From contig JAIQEY010000010.1 of the NCBI GenBank assembly GCA_020073565.1, positions 1 to 64,000 on the forward strand: a DNA stretch of 64,000 nucleotides, in the 5' to 3' direction. The stretch comes from Terriglobia bacterium (GTDB taxonomy: Bacteria; Acidobacteriota; Terriglobia; Terriglobales; Acidobacteriaceae). Position 1 is the first letter of the stretch. The number at the start of each line of letters is the position of its first letter. The notes below the pieces were generated by a model. It did not search any database and was not told the DNA's origin. It saw nothing but the letters and a program-made list of their open reading frames with translations. A program made the position numbers and the translations under genes. Shown here in pieces: positions 1 to 8,492 of the stretch.

Positions 1-243
1 CTGTTGAGCCAGTGTCTCCGAATCTGCTTCCGCGGATTGCATGCGTTTGCTCAAATCAGCAATTTGCTTCTGGCTGGCGGTTTGTTCCTGCGTCACTTTG
101 TCCAGCTTTGCGCGCTGGTCGAAGATGAAGTACGCCGACGCTGCGACGTATGCGATGGCGACCGCAATGAGGATCCATTTCCCCGTGGTGCTGTGTGTCT
201 CTGTGTGATATACAGCGGGCTGCTCGCCTTCTTGTTCCGGCAT
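1..243 (-). CDS. Hypothetical single-pass membrane protein with coiled coil (partial, N-terminus only)
   Basis: The reverse strand reads in frame from an ATG at 243 to the window edge, giving 81 residues with no stop, so the C-terminus lies outside. The protein starts MPEQEGEQPAVYHTE, has one hydrophobic segment at about residues 23-41 (WILIAVAIAYVAASAYFIF), then a charged heptad-like stretch rich in K, Q, E and A (AKLDKVTQEQTASQKQIADL) that looks like a coiled coil. The topology is probably N-in with a periplasmic helix. No family was recognised. It is divergent from the thiO-like gene at 360, leaving a 116-base promoter region between them. The call rests on the open frame, the clear TM segment and the sensible composition. 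Confidence 0.6.
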   Translation of the reverse strand, partial: MPEQEGEQPAVYHTETHSTTGKWILIAVAIAYVAASAYFIFDQRAKLDKVTQEQTASQKQIADLSKRMQSAEADSETLAQQ

Positions 244-359
244 AAGCGTGTATCTCCGAATGAGAGTGGGAACCGTACGTATTCTTCGGCACGGACGGCA
301 GCGCTGTCAATTGTGTTTCCGGTACTTGGCCGGACGGAACCAACCGCTAAAATGAGACG

Positions 360-1487
360 GTGAGAATTTGGGACGCGGTCATTGTCGGGGCTGGGATCAT
401 CGGTCTTTCTCTGGCCATCGAGCTCCGGAAGACTGGTGTGTCGGTCCTGATCGTAGAAAAAGGCGAACCCGGCCGTGAAGCTTCCTGGGCCGCTGGTGGC
501 ATGCTGGCCGACTTTGGGCTCGAGATCCCATCCTCCCTGCAGGCACTGGCCACGGCCAGCGCGCGCCTGTACCCGGAGTTCGTGCATGAACTGGAGGATG
601 AATCCGGGCTGAAAATCGATCTCCGGCCCGAAGGCACTCTCCTCATCCTCAACGAAGATCCGGACCACGGTCTTCAGGAATCTCATCCTCTACCTACATC
701 GCTGGAAACACTCGAACCAGCACTGCAGACTCCCGCGCATCCAGCGCTGTTCCTGAACGAACAGAGCGTCGATCCGCGCCATTTGACGGCGGCAGCGATT
801 GCCGCTGCTCGCCATCGCGGCGCTGACTTCTCTTCGGGAGATCCGGTTCTGGCGATCGAAATTATTGACGGCAAGGCCGCCGGCGTGCGCACCAACAGGA
901 CTCGATTTGCATCCGCTGTTGTAGTCAACTGCGCCGGAGCATGGGCCGGGCAGATTGGCTACGATGCTCGTGTGGGAACGGACGCCTCGCCCGTCCAAGC
1001 CGAGCACACCTCTGCGGCGTTTTTCGCCGTACCCACTCGCCCCGTAAAGGGTCAAATGCTCTGCGTCGCGATGCCTGAAAAGAACCTAGTCCGCCACGTC
1101 GTGCGCACTCCCAACGTCTACTTGATCCCGCGCAGCGACGGCCGCTTATTGATCGGCGCCACCCAGGAAGAGGCCGGCTTCGACAAGCAGACCGTACCAC
1201 AAACGCTTCAGAAGCTTAGGCAGGCGGCTCTTGACCTAGTTCCCAAACTGGCCGACGCACGCATTCTCGAGGCTTGGGCCGGCCTGCGACCCGGCACGCC
1301 CGACAAACTTCCGATCCTCGGCGCCACCCCCACCCCTGGCTATTACGCAGCCACTGGCCATTTTCGCGACGGCATCCTGCTGGCGCCCATCACTGCGAAA
1401 AGCATGGCCAGTCTCATCAGCGGAGGCGAGTGCCTCCATGATCTAAGTGCGTTCACAGCGGCAAGATTTCACCTGCTAGCCGGTTAG
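360..1487 (+). CDS. thiO: Glycine oxidase ThiO-like FAD-dependent oxidoreductase
   Basis: A 375-residue DAO-family flavoprotein beginning at a GTG. The N-terminus carries the FAD Rossmann motif VGAGIIG (about residues 9-15), followed by an acidic beta-2 end (VLIVEKGEPGREAS) and the WAAGGML stretch typical of ThiO-type glycine oxidases. The C-terminus holds WAGLRPGTPDKLPILG and a GHFRDGILLAP motif, the conserved second FAD-contact region of this family. ThiO oxidises glycine to iminoacetate for the thiazole half of thiamine. Other thi genes are not adjacent, so a different small amino-acid substrate cannot be excluded. Length is normal for the family, and the GTG start places the FAD motif at the usual distance from the N-terminus. 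Confidence 0.85.
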   Translation: MRIWDAVIVGAGIIGLSLAIELRKTGVSVLIVEKGEPGREASWAAGGMLADFGLEIPSSLQALATASARLYPEFVHELEDESGLKIDLRPEGTLLILNEDPDHGLQESHPLPTSLETLEPALQTPAHPALFLNEQSVDPRHLTAAAIAAARHRGADFSSGDPVLAIEIIDGKAAGVRTNRTRFASAVVVNCAGAWAGQIGYDARVGTDASPVQAEHTSAAFFAVPTRPVKGQMLCVAMPEKNLVRHVVRTPNVYLIPRSDGRLLIGATQEEAGFDKQTVPQTLQKLRQAALDLVPKLADARILEAWAGLRPGTPDKLPILGATPTPGYYAATGHFRDGILLAPITAKSMASLISGGECLHDLSAFTAARFHLLAG

Positions 1488-1616
1488 GGTAAAGACTCCG
1501 GGGCCAGCCACCTCCTCCGGCCTTACCGCCTCGCAGGAATCCGTCGCGGTATACTATGGGGTCTTCACGGCATACAAATCTGCAGTAGTGCGTTCTCCAC
1601 CAGAAAGGATGAGCCT

Positions 1617-2990
1617 ATGGCTTCCGCAGCAGTCGATTTTGCGCGCAATAATCAGCCCCGTTTCCTGAACGAACTCAAGGACCTGCTCCGCATCCCCAGT
1701 ATCAGCACGCTCGAAGAGCACAAAGGTGACGTGCAGAAAGCCGCCGAGTTTGTCGCCAATGAATTGCGGCGCATCGGCCTGAACAATATCGAGATCATTC
1801 CTACCAAGGGACATCCCCTGCTCTACGCTGACTGGCTCAACGCGCCCGGTAAGCCGACTGTGCTGATGTACGCGCACTACGACGTGCAGCCACCCGACCC
1901 GGTCGATGAGTGGCATACGCCCCCCTTCGAACCGACCGAGCGCAATCAAAACATCTACGCCCGCGGCGCCGTCGACGATAAAGGCCAACTCTGGATGGAA
2001 GTCAAAGCCCTCGAGTCCCTCATGCAGGCGCATGGCGGCAAGCTGCCGATCAACGTCAAGATCATCTTCGAAGGAGAGGAAGAAGTTGGCGGCGAGTCGA
2101 TCGCCGACTACGTGCGCAAGCAGAAAGCCAAGCTGAAAGCCGACTTCGCGCTCGTCTGCGATACAGAACTGTTCGCGCCCAATCTTCCGACCCTGTGTGT
2201 TGGCCTGCGTGGATTGGTATACACCGAAATTGAAGCCGTCGGCGCCAAGACCGACTTGCATTCCGGCATGTATGGCGGCGCCGCGCCCAATCCGCTGTTC
2301 GCGCTCGTCGAGATCATCAGCAAGATGAAAGACTCCAAGGGCAAGGTGCTGATCCCTGGCTTCTACAAGAATGTCAAAGCTCCAACCAAGGACGAATTGA
2401 AAGCCTGGAAGCGTCTGCCCTTCAACGAGGAGCACTACCGCAAGACGGAAGTCGGATCGAAAGTGCTGACCGGCGAACCCGGTTATTCCGTCCTCTACCG
2501 CACCTGGGCGCGTCCGACACTCGAAGTCCACGGGATGCCCGGCGGGTTCATTGCTCCCGGCGCTAAGACCGTAATTCCCGCAAAGGCTTCCGCGAAGGTG
2601 TCTATGCGCATGGTTCCCAACCAGGATCCCGACGACATCCTCAAGCGCTACACAGCGTTCGTAAAGAAACACACGCCCAAGGGGATTGAGACGAAGATCA
2701 AAGTCTGGAGTAAAGGCCCGGCCTGCGTGGTCGGCACCGATAACCATTTTATTCGGGCTGCCACCGAAGCGCTCCACGACACGTTCAAGAAAGACACCGT
2801 CTTTATCCGCTCCGGCGGCTCGATTCCCATCGTCACCGACTTTCAGGATGTGCTGAAGATTCCATCGGTCATGATGGGTTTCGGCCTCCCCGACGACAAC
2901 CTGCATGCCCCGAACGAGAAGTTTCACATCCCGAACTTCCATCGGGGTATCGAAACCATCTGCCTGTTCTTTGAGAAACTGGGCGGATAG
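1617..2990 (+). CDS. M20 family metallopeptidase (dipeptidase)
   Basis: A 457-residue dizinc peptidase of the M20 (ArgE/DapE/carnosinase-like) family. Metal ligands are visible: H87 and D89 in AHYDVQPP, bridging D120 in RGAVDDKGQ, and the catalytic base pair E154-E155 in FEGEEEVGGE. A dimerisation/lid domain occupies roughly residues 210-350, and the last His ligand is near the C-terminus in LPDDNLHAPNE. It probably hydrolyses dipeptides in the cytoplasm, since no signal peptide is seen. The ATG start has an AAGGATGAG ribosome-binding site a few bases upstream. It is followed by an intergenic repeat, so it is probably monocistronic. The exact substrate cannot be told from sequence. Confidence 0.9.
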   Translation: MASAAVDFARNNQPRFLNELKDLLRIPSISTLEEHKGDVQKAAEFVANELRRIGLNNIEIIPTKGHPLLYADWLNAPGKPTVLMYAHYDVQPPDPVDEWHTPPFEPTERNQNIYARGAVDDKGQLWMEVKALESLMQAHGGKLPINVKIIFEGEEEVGGESIADYVRKQKAKLKADFALVCDTELFAPNLPTLCVGLRGLVYTEIEAVGAKTDLHSGMYGGAAPNPLFALVEIISKMKDSKGKVLIPGFYKNVKAPTKDELKAWKRLPFNEEHYRKTEVGSKVLTGEPGYSVLYRTWARPTLEVHGMPGGFIAPGAKTVIPAKASAKVSMRMVPNQDPDDILKRYTAFVKKHTPKGIETKIKVWSKGPACVVGTDNHFIRAATEALHDTFKKDTVFIRSGGSIPIVTDFQDVLKIPSVMMGFGLPDDNLHAPNEKFHIPNFHRGIETICLFFEKLGG

Positions 2991-2998
2991 AGCGACAA

Positions 2999-3025
2999 CC
3001 ACAGAGGACACAGAGGAACACAGAG
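2999..3025 (+). repeat. Short CACAGAG-type degenerate intergenic repeat
   Basis: Directly after the M20 gene the sequence holds three near-tandem copies of an ACACAGAGGA-like unit. The same kind of low-complexity string recurs between genes of many soil bacterial genomes, as far as I recall. No gene or hairpin is evident in it. Confidence 0.5.
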
Positions 3026-3105
3026 TCAGACGAACACACTCTCAACTTCTGGTTGTCCCCTGTGGGTGGATCTCCCATTGTTTTGCGCTGAAATCGGCAC
3101 CTGCT

Positions 3106-3567
3106 ATGAAACCAAGAGTACTCACCATTCCTGTTGTCATATTGCTCTGCTCGTCTCTCGGGCATGCCCAGGCAATCGATGATCATGCCAAAGACCGAGC
3201 CTACATCCGTCAGGCTGAATCGGACTGGGCTGAATCCTCCGTCAAAAGGGACGTCACCCTGCTGGAGCGCATTCTCGCCGAAGATTTCGTTGGCGTGTCC
3301 CACGACGGGAAGCGGTACTCAAAGGCGGATGAGATCAATGAGAGTCCCACGAAACCCTCCGAATATCTATCCAACCACTTGATCGACGTTGAGATTCGTT
3401 TCTTCGGCGATGCGGCCGTAGCACAAGGCAGCGAGGAGTGGAAGAAGAAAGATGGCACAACCGGAAGATACGTCTGGACAGATACCTGGATCCGGCGAGG
3501 CGGGAAGTGGCAAATCGTGGCTGCTGAGGACTTGGTTCCGCCGGCAGATTCAAGCCCGCCACACTAA
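3106..3567 (+). CDS. Exported NTF2-like/SnoaL-like (DUF4440) protein
   Basis: 153 residues from the ATG at 3106, chosen because it begins a clean signal peptide (MKPRVLTIPVVILLCSSLGHAQA) with a likely cleavage after AQA. The frame is open further upstream, but that part is not protein-like. The mature part has the NTF2-like cone pattern: an N-terminal helix (AYIRQAESDWAESSVKRD), LLERILAEDFVGVSHDGKRYSKAD, then beta strands ending in TDTWIRRGGKWQIVAAEDL, which is the hallmark of DUF4440/SnoaL-like proteins. These are ligand-binding or minor enzymatic domains. The function here is unknown; the signal peptide puts it in the periplasm. Confidence 0.8.
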   Translation: MKPRVLTIPVVILLCSSLGHAQAIDDHAKDRAYIRQAESDWAESSVKRDVTLLERILAEDFVGVSHDGKRYSKADEINESPTKPSEYLSNHLIDVEIRFFGDAAVAQGSEEWKKKDGTTGRYVWTDTWIRRGGKWQIVAAEDLVPPADSSPPH

Positions 3568-3662
3568 TATCAGAGGCCTGTACCCTGGCTGATCCCGTAC
3601 ACCGCCGGTACTCGGCCAATCTTGTGCCTTCAGGTAAAATAAGTGTTTCGAGGAGATTCCGT

Positions 3663-4121
3663 ATGCGGCAGCGAATCTTGGCCGTGTCCCTGCTGTTCTT
3701 GCTGGTCACGATGGTGTCGGCCCCCTGGCTGCAATCCGAAAGCGATCAGGGAGTTCCACATTTCAACGCAGCTCCCCCGGCCAAGGGCGCCAAGCTGGAA
3801 CCAATCCTTACCAAAGATCAGCTATGGGGTGAGAACGCTCAATATCCATACCAGACTCATGCCTACGAACTCGCGGCCAAAATTCCGGATGTGATTTACC
3901 AGCAGCCCTGCTATTGCTACTGTGATCGTGGTATGGGACACAACAGCCTGCACAGCTGCTTCGCCGGCACGCACGGGGCGCAGTGCGGAACCTGCCTCAA
4001 AGAACTCTACTACGCATACACCATGCACAAGCAGGGCAAAACCGCCCGGCAGATCCGGGCCGGAATCATCAAGGGCGACTGGAAGCAGTTCGATCTATCC
4101 ACGGCAGCGAGCATCGAGTAA
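3663..4121 (+). CDS. CYCXC-family secreted protein
   Basis: 152 residues from the ATG at 3663, preceded by GAGGAG at good spacing. An N-terminal hydrophobic segment (about residues 4-22) is a signal peptide or anchor. The core holds the PCYCYCDRGMGHNSLHSCF motif followed by a C-x2-C pair (CGTCLKE), the signature of PCYCGC/CYCXC-family proteins. Some members carry selenocysteine in the CYCXC position; here all positions are TGC/TGT/TGC cysteine codons, with no in-frame TGA. The cysteine and histidine cluster suggests metal or redox chemistry outside the cytoplasm. It sits just before a TPR-protein gene on the same strand (58-base gap). Confidence 0.75.
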   Translation: MRQRILAVSLLFLLVTMVSAPWLQSESDQGVPHFNAAPPAKGAKLEPILTKDQLWGENAQYPYQTHAYELAAKIPDVIYQQPCYCYCDRGMGHNSLHSCFAGTHGAQCGTCLKELYYAYTMHKQGKTARQIRAGIIKGDWKQFDLSTAASIE

Positions 4122-4179
4122 TAGTGCGTTGCAGAATGTGGTTTTTCTATTTCCATATTTCTTGACCCGAGGCGGTTGA

Positions 4180-4740
4180 ATGGCACAAAAGGTAACTCTC
4201 AAGAAGCAAGTGGCAGAAGATCCCCGTCACACCCAGGCCGTGCAAAACTACGAACAGGGGCTACGTGCCCTGCAAGAGCACAAGTTCGACAAAGCCAAAG
4301 GACACCTGCAAAAAGTCCTCAGCGGGCCGAATAAGTCCCTGGTCGACCGGGCCATGGTCCATATCCACGCTTGCGACCAGCACCTGGAAAAACCGGCCCT
4401 CCAATTTAAGACACCCGAGGAGCACTACGACTTCGCGGTGTCCCTCATGAACACCGGCGACTACGTGGCGGCGCGCGAGCACATGGAGAAGTTGCTCAAA
4501 CAATCCAAGTCGGATTATGTGCTCTACGGCCTGGCCGCGCTCAGTTGTTTGACCGGGCACGTCGAGGATGCGCTCAAGACGCTCGACGAGGCGATCCACG
4601 CAAACCCAGCCCTGCGCTTCCAGGCTCGTAATGATTCCGACTTCCAGAACCTGGCCGAGGATCCGCGCTTCACGGAGTTGCTGTATCCGGATCCGGGAGC
4701 CGAGGACGCTGACTCGCAGGAAGAAGTCAACGCATACTAA
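4180..4740 (+). CDS. Tetratricopeptide repeat protein
   Basis: 186 residues of mainly helical sequence with TPR-like pairs: AVQNYEQGLRALQEHKFDKA, then HYDFAVSLMNTGDYVAAREH and YGLAALSCLTGHVEDALKTL. The C-terminal AIHANPALRFQARNDSDFQNL region followed by DPRFTELL is typical of TPR proteins that end with a last canonical repeat. No signal peptide or TM segment is present, so it is probably a cytoplasmic scaffold. A GAGGCGG sequence precedes the ATG. It lies 30 bases upstream of yvcK and may be co-transcribed with yvcK and glmU. The partner is unknown. Confidence 0.8.
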   Translation: MAQKVTLKKQVAEDPRHTQAVQNYEQGLRALQEHKFDKAKGHLQKVLSGPNKSLVDRAMVHIHACDQHLEKPALQFKTPEEHYDFAVSLMNTGDYVAAREHMEKLLKQSKSDYVLYGLAALSCLTGHVEDALKTLDEAIHANPALRFQARNDSDFQNLAEDPRFTELLYPDPGAEDADSQEEVNAY

Positions 4741-4770
4741 CCGGCTGGCGATCGCCCTTTGAGGTGCTGC

Positions 4771-5826
4771 ATGGTCCCCCAGCAGCGCACGAACTCGTCC
4801 GACAAACCCGTTCCTGATCTCCGCGTGGTCGCCATCGGCGGCGGCACCGGCCTCTCGACCCTGTTGAAAGGCCTGAAGCGTTACGTTCTTACACCCACAC
4901 TCGCCGCATCAGGTCAGCTCGCGATCCATGAGTTATGTGGTGTAGTTACGGTCACCGACGATGGCGGCTCTAGCGGACGCCTGCGCAAAGAGCTGAACAT
5001 GCTGCCACCCGGCGACGTGCGCAACTGCATCGTCGCCCTCTCCGAGGATGAAGCACTCCTTTCCAAGCTTTTTCAGCACCGCTTTCGGAAGGGATCGGGG
5101 CTGGAAGGCCACAGCTTCGGCAACCTTTTTCTCGCTGCGCTCACTTCGATTACCGGAGATTTTGCCGAGGCCGTTCGCCTCTCCTCCGAAATTCTTCTCA
5201 CGCGCGGGCGTATCTACCCGTCCACCACTTCCAACGTCGAACTCGAAGCTCTGATGGAAGATGAGACCCGTGTTCGGGGCGAAACCCGTATCACCGCCAG
5301 CAAGGGAAAGATCCGCGAGCTTGTCCTGGTCCCACCCGACGCCGAACCTCTCCCGCAAACCCTCGAAGCCATCGCGCATGCCGACCTGATCACCATCGGT
5401 CCCGGCTCGCTGTTCACCAGCCTCATTCCCAACTTGCTGGTGCGCGGAATCGCTCAAGCTATCACCGACTCGCATGCTATTAAAGTATTTGTTTGTAACT
5501 TGATGACACAGGCAAATGAAAGTCTTGGATTAAGTGCGGCGCAGCACATCCGCGCGCTTACTTCGCACGCCGGCGCCCAATTGTTCGACTACGCCCTCAT
5601 CAATCAGAAGGCCGTGTCAGCCGAGATGAAGGCCAAGTATGCCCTGGAAGGCGCATCGCAGATTGTGGTTGACCTGGAAGCCATCGAGGCCCTCGGCGTT
5701 TGCCCCGTGCTGGGCGACTACCTCGACGAAGGCGCTGTCGCTCGTCACGCCACCGACCGCGTTGCCTGTGACCTGATGGCTCTGATGGCTCGGGCACCCG
5801 AACGGCAAGCCGCGTCGAAATCGTAG
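4771..5826 (+). CDS. yvcK: YvcK/CofD-like UDP-sugar-binding protein (gluconeogenesis factor)
   Basis: 351 residues from the ATG at 4771, which has a GAGGTG ribosome-binding site five bases upstream; a TTG four codons earlier overlaps that site and is less likely. The N-terminus shows VVAIGGGTGLSTLLKGLK and then VTDDGGSSGRLR, the nucleotide-sugar-binding signature of YvcK and of CofD-like proteins. PPGDVRNCIVALS and GHSFGNLFLAAL follow, then IGPGSLFTSLIPNLLV. YvcK binds UDP-GlcNAc and links cell-wall precursor synthesis with central carbon flux. The next gene encodes GlmU, which makes UDP-GlcNAc, so this order fits a cell-envelope role. Confidence 0.92.
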   Translation: MVPQQRTNSSDKPVPDLRVVAIGGGTGLSTLLKGLKRYVLTPTLAASGQLAIHELCGVVTVTDDGGSSGRLRKELNMLPPGDVRNCIVALSEDEALLSKLFQHRFRKGSGLEGHSFGNLFLAALTSITGDFAEAVRLSSEILLTRGRIYPSTTSNVELEALMEDETRVRGETRITASKGKIRELVLVPPDAEPLPQTLEAIAHADLITIGPGSLFTSLIPNLLVRGIAQAITDSHAIKVFVCNLMTQANESLGLSAAQHIRALTSHAGAQLFDYALINQKAVSAEMKAKYALEGASQIVVDLEAIEALGVCPVLGDYLDEGAVARHATDRVACDLMALMARAPERQAASKS

Positions 5827-5896
5827 CCTCGACCGATGACGAGGGCTCTTTTCTGACCGCGACTCCAAGCCTTTGCTCGCGATATATTGGCTGAGA

Positions 5897-7348
5897 ATGG
5901 CAAAAACAACTCATACCAGCACGAAATCATCCAGCATTCGTCCGCCGCGCGTGGCGATTGCAGTCATGGCGGCCGGCAAGGGAACGCGGCTGAAATCCAA
6001 ACACCCCAAGGTGCTCCACGAAATTGGTGGCAAGCCGATCCTCGCCCACGTCATTGCCACCGCGGCGAAAGTCGTGCCGCCTTCGGACATCTTTGCGATC
6101 ATCGGCCACGAGGCTGACCGCGTGCGCGCAGCCCTCGCCGAGACCGGCGTCAATTTCGTCCTACAACCCGAGCCGCGCGGCACTGGACATGCCCTCATGG
6201 TTGCCCGCGAAGCGCTCTCACCGTACGACCAAGTTATCGTGCTCTCCGGCGACGCCCCGCTGATCACGCCCGAAACCATTCAGAGGCTCCGCGACTTCCA
6301 CACGGGTCAGAAGGCAACCATGACCCTGCTCTCCGCCGATCTTGCCAATCCCTTCGGATACGGCCGCGTGCTGCGCAAGAGCGCGAAGAGTCCCGAGGTC
6401 CGCGCCATCGTGGAAGAAAAGGCCGTCACCCCCCAGCAGAAGAAGATCCACGAGATCAACTCCGGCTTCTACGCGTTCTCAGTCCCAGCGCTCTACGAAC
6501 ACATCGGCAGTCTCTCTACTGACAACGCCCACCACGAGTACTACCTCACCGACATGGCCGCAGTCTTCTGCCGTGCCCGCAAGAAGGTGGTTGCGATGAA
6601 GACCTCGGACGCCGGAGAGGTCCTCGGCAGCAACACCCGTGCTGAGATGATGGATCTCGATGCCCTGCTCCGACTGGCAAAATGCCAGCAATTGTTGTCG
6701 GAAGGAGTAACGATCTTTTACCCACAGAGCTGCGTTATCGACAGCGACGTAGAAATCGGCGCCGACACGGTCATCGAACCCTTCGTTCAGTTGCTCGGCA
6801 AGACAAAGATCGGCGGCGATTGCCGCATCCGTTCCTACAGCGTGATCAGGAATTCTGAAATTGGCGACAACGTAACCGTGAATCCGGGCACGATCATGGA
6901 CGATTCCCGAGTTGCCGCGAGTGCCATCGTTGGCCCGTATTCGCGTCTGCGACCCGGCAGCGAGATCGGCGAAGGCGCCCATGTTGGAAATTTTGTTGAG
7001 ACCAAAAAGACCAAGCTAGGCAAGGGCTCGAAGGCCAACCACTTGACCTATCTGGGAGACACCGAGATCGGCGAAGGCGTCAACGTAGGGGCGGGCACGA
7101 TCACCTGTAACTACGACGGTGCCAACAAGCACAAGACGGTGATCGAAGACGGCGCCTTCATCGGCAGCGATTCCACCCTGGTAGCGCCGGTCACGATCGG
7201 CCGCGGTTCCTACGTTGCGGCCTCATCCTGCATCACCGAAGACGTCCCCGCCGATTCCCTTGCGCTCGGCCGGGCCCGCCAAACGGTCAAAGAGGGCTGG
7301 GCAGCAGCCAAGCGAGCGAATCAGGCAGTCCTGAAAGCCAAAGGATGA
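5897..7348 (+). CDS. glmU: Bifunctional GlmU: N-acetylglucosamine-1-phosphate uridyltransferase / glucosamine-1-phosphate acetyltransferase
   Basis: 483 residues from the ATG at 5897. The N-terminal pyrophosphorylase domain carries VMAAGKGTRLKSKHPKVLHE (about residues 23-42), with a 20-residue Ser/Thr-rich extension before it. PRGTGHAL and VLSGDAPLI are further nucleotide-sugar contacts. The C-terminal half is a left-handed beta helix of hexapeptide repeats with RLRPGSEIGEGAHVGNFVE and the acetyl-CoA/active-site stretch NHLTYLGDTEIG, then GAGTITCNYDG. It catalyses the last two steps to UDP-GlcNAc for peptidoglycan and LPS. An in-frame TTG lies eight codons upstream, but the ATG gives the more usual N-terminus. 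Confidence 0.95.
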   Translation: MAKTTHTSTKSSSIRPPRVAIAVMAAGKGTRLKSKHPKVLHEIGGKPILAHVIATAAKVVPPSDIFAIIGHEADRVRAALAETGVNFVLQPEPRGTGHALMVAREALSPYDQVIVLSGDAPLITPETIQRLRDFHTGQKATMTLLSADLANPFGYGRVLRKSAKSPEVRAIVEEKAVTPQQKKIHEINSGFYAFSVPALYEHIGSLSTDNAHHEYYLTDMAAVFCRARKKVVAMKTSDAGEVLGSNTRAEMMDLDALLRLAKCQQLLSEGVTIFYPQSCVIDSDVEIGADTVIEPFVQLLGKTKIGGDCRIRSYSVIRNSEIGDNVTVNPGTIMDDSRVAASAIVGPYSRLRPGSEIGEGAHVGNFVETKKTKLGKGSKANHLTYLGDTEIGEGVNVGAGTITCNYDGANKHKTVIEDGAFIGSDSTLVAPVTIGRGSYVAASSCITEDVPADSLALGRARQTVKEGWAAAKRANQAVLKAKG

Positions 7349-7350
7349 AA

Positions 7351-7378
7351 GAAAGTCAAAAGGAGAAAGTCAAAAGGA
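7351..7378 (+). repeat. Perfect 14-bp tandem duplication after glmU
   Basis: GAAAGTCAAAAGGA occurs twice in direct succession right after the glmU stop codon. No protein or hairpin is associated with it. It may be a polymerase-slippage product in the 3' untranslated region. Confidence 0.7.
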
Positions 7379-7433
7379 AGAAGTAACACCTCAGATACGC
7401 CAGCCTCTCACCTCTTCAATTTGATTCTTGACT

Positions 7434-8390
7434 TCAATCCGACTGCACCGCCTCAGCCTGCATCTCCGCATGACGGTCTCCGCGCTGCACCAATACGATC
7501 GCGCCCAGGATTACCGCAGTCGCAATCACGATGCGGGTGCTCAGTGGCTCCGCCGCCCAGAGCCAACCCACCAGCACTGCCACCAGCGGATTCACAAATG
7601 TGTGCGTTGCCACCAGCGTCGGCGAGCAGCGCTGCAGCAACCAGGTGTAGGCGGTAAATGCCACGACTGAGCCGAACACGATCAGGTAACCAAGGCCCAG
7701 CAGCGACCTGACGGATACAACACTCCAATGGACCGCCGAGAACTCTCCCGACACTCCAGCGGCGATGAGCAACATTGCCCCTCCACAAACCACGGGCACC
7801 GCCGCCCGTCCCACCGCATCTGCGGGTAGGCGCAACCGCGGCGAGATGCAAACACCGATCGCCCATGACGCTGCTCCGGCCAATACCGCGACCACCGCCC
7901 AAGTCAGAGAGGTCCACGCAGTCAACTCAGGGAGCGTGAGAATGGTGACGCCGGCCAGTCCCAGCAGTAGCCCCAGTCCGTTGAGCCAGTTGAGCTTCTG
8001 CTGGCGCATGGCGGCGCCGATCAGCAGAATCCATAGAGGTTCACTGGCAACCAGCAACGCCGCCAAGCCCGACGAGACATACTTCTCGGCCCAGTGCAAA
8101 CTCCCGTGCCCGATTAGGAAAAACAGGGTTCCGACCACGCTTCCGGCGATCCAGTGTTCGCGGCGCGGGCGAAAACCTCGCGACCAGGCAATCCCCATCA
8201 AGATCGCTCCCGCCGTCGTGTGCCGGACCGCTGCGGTAACCAGGGGAGGGATCGTCTCCACCGCATAGCGAATCGCCAGGTACGTCGTTCCCCACACAAC
8301 GTAGATCACGAAGAAGGCCAGGGCCATCGTTAGCCGAGAAGGAGCTGTTCGTTCGCGCGGGTGGAGCGCAACTGCCTCAAGAGTCGCCAT
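7434..8390 (-). CDS. EamA-family drug/metabolite exporter (YedA-like)
   Basis: 318 residues with about ten hydrophobic segments and two tandem EamA domains (about 20-150 and 165-300). The first begins with FFVIYVVWGTTYLAIRYAVE, a close match to the YedA/RhaT branch of the DMT superfamily, and is followed by PPLVTAAVRHTTAGAIL. The second ends in the usual PLVAVLVGWLWAAEPL and a basic C-terminus. It is an inner-membrane exporter of small metabolites or amino acids; the substrate is unknown. It is transcribed away from the CGNR regulator gene, with a dyad-rich 100-base gap between them, so that regulator is a good candidate to control it. Confidence 0.88.
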   Translation of the reverse strand: MATLEAVALHPRERTAPSRLTMALAFFVIYVVWGTTYLAIRYAVETIPPLVTAAVRHTTAGAILMGIAWSRGFRPRREHWIAGSVVGTLFFLIGHGSLHWAEKYVSSGLAALLVASEPLWILLIGAAMRQQKLNWLNGLGLLLGLAGVTILTLPELTAWTSLTWAVVAVLAGAASWAIGVCISPRLRLPADAVGRAAVPVVCGGAMLLIAAGVSGEFSAVHWSVVSVRSLLGLGYLIVFGSVVAFTAYTWLLQRCSPTLVATHTFVNPLVAVLVGWLWAAEPLSTRIVIATAVILGAIVLVQRGDRHAEMQAEAVQSD

Positions 8391-8435
8391 AACCTCTAGA
8401 TATCCTTTCAGTGGTTATACCCTACCGCTCTGAAC

Positions 8436-8466
8436 ATAACCCGTCAACATAATGTTTACAGGTTAT
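8436..8466. promoter_or_regulatory. 31-bp dyad operator between exporter and CGNR regulator
   Basis: ATAACC at 8436-8441 pairs with GGTTAT at 8461-8466, and inside them AACAT-A-ATGTT at 8446-8456 is a second perfect dyad. Both are centred on base 8451. A third GGTTATA lies at 8413-8419. The site is in the divergent promoter region and ends 27 bases before the regulator start, which fits autoregulation. Confidence 0.6.
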
Positions 8467-8492
8467 AGTAGAATGTGGATGAGGGACGCGGC

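Noticed and set aside
1554-3011. 485-codon open frame antisense to the M20 peptidase
   Set aside because: A shadow of the peptidase caused by high GC; no known domain, and the plus strand has clear zinc ligands.
3663-4121. Selenocysteine in the CYCXC protein
   Set aside because: There is no in-frame TGA before the natural stop; all motif positions are Cys codons.
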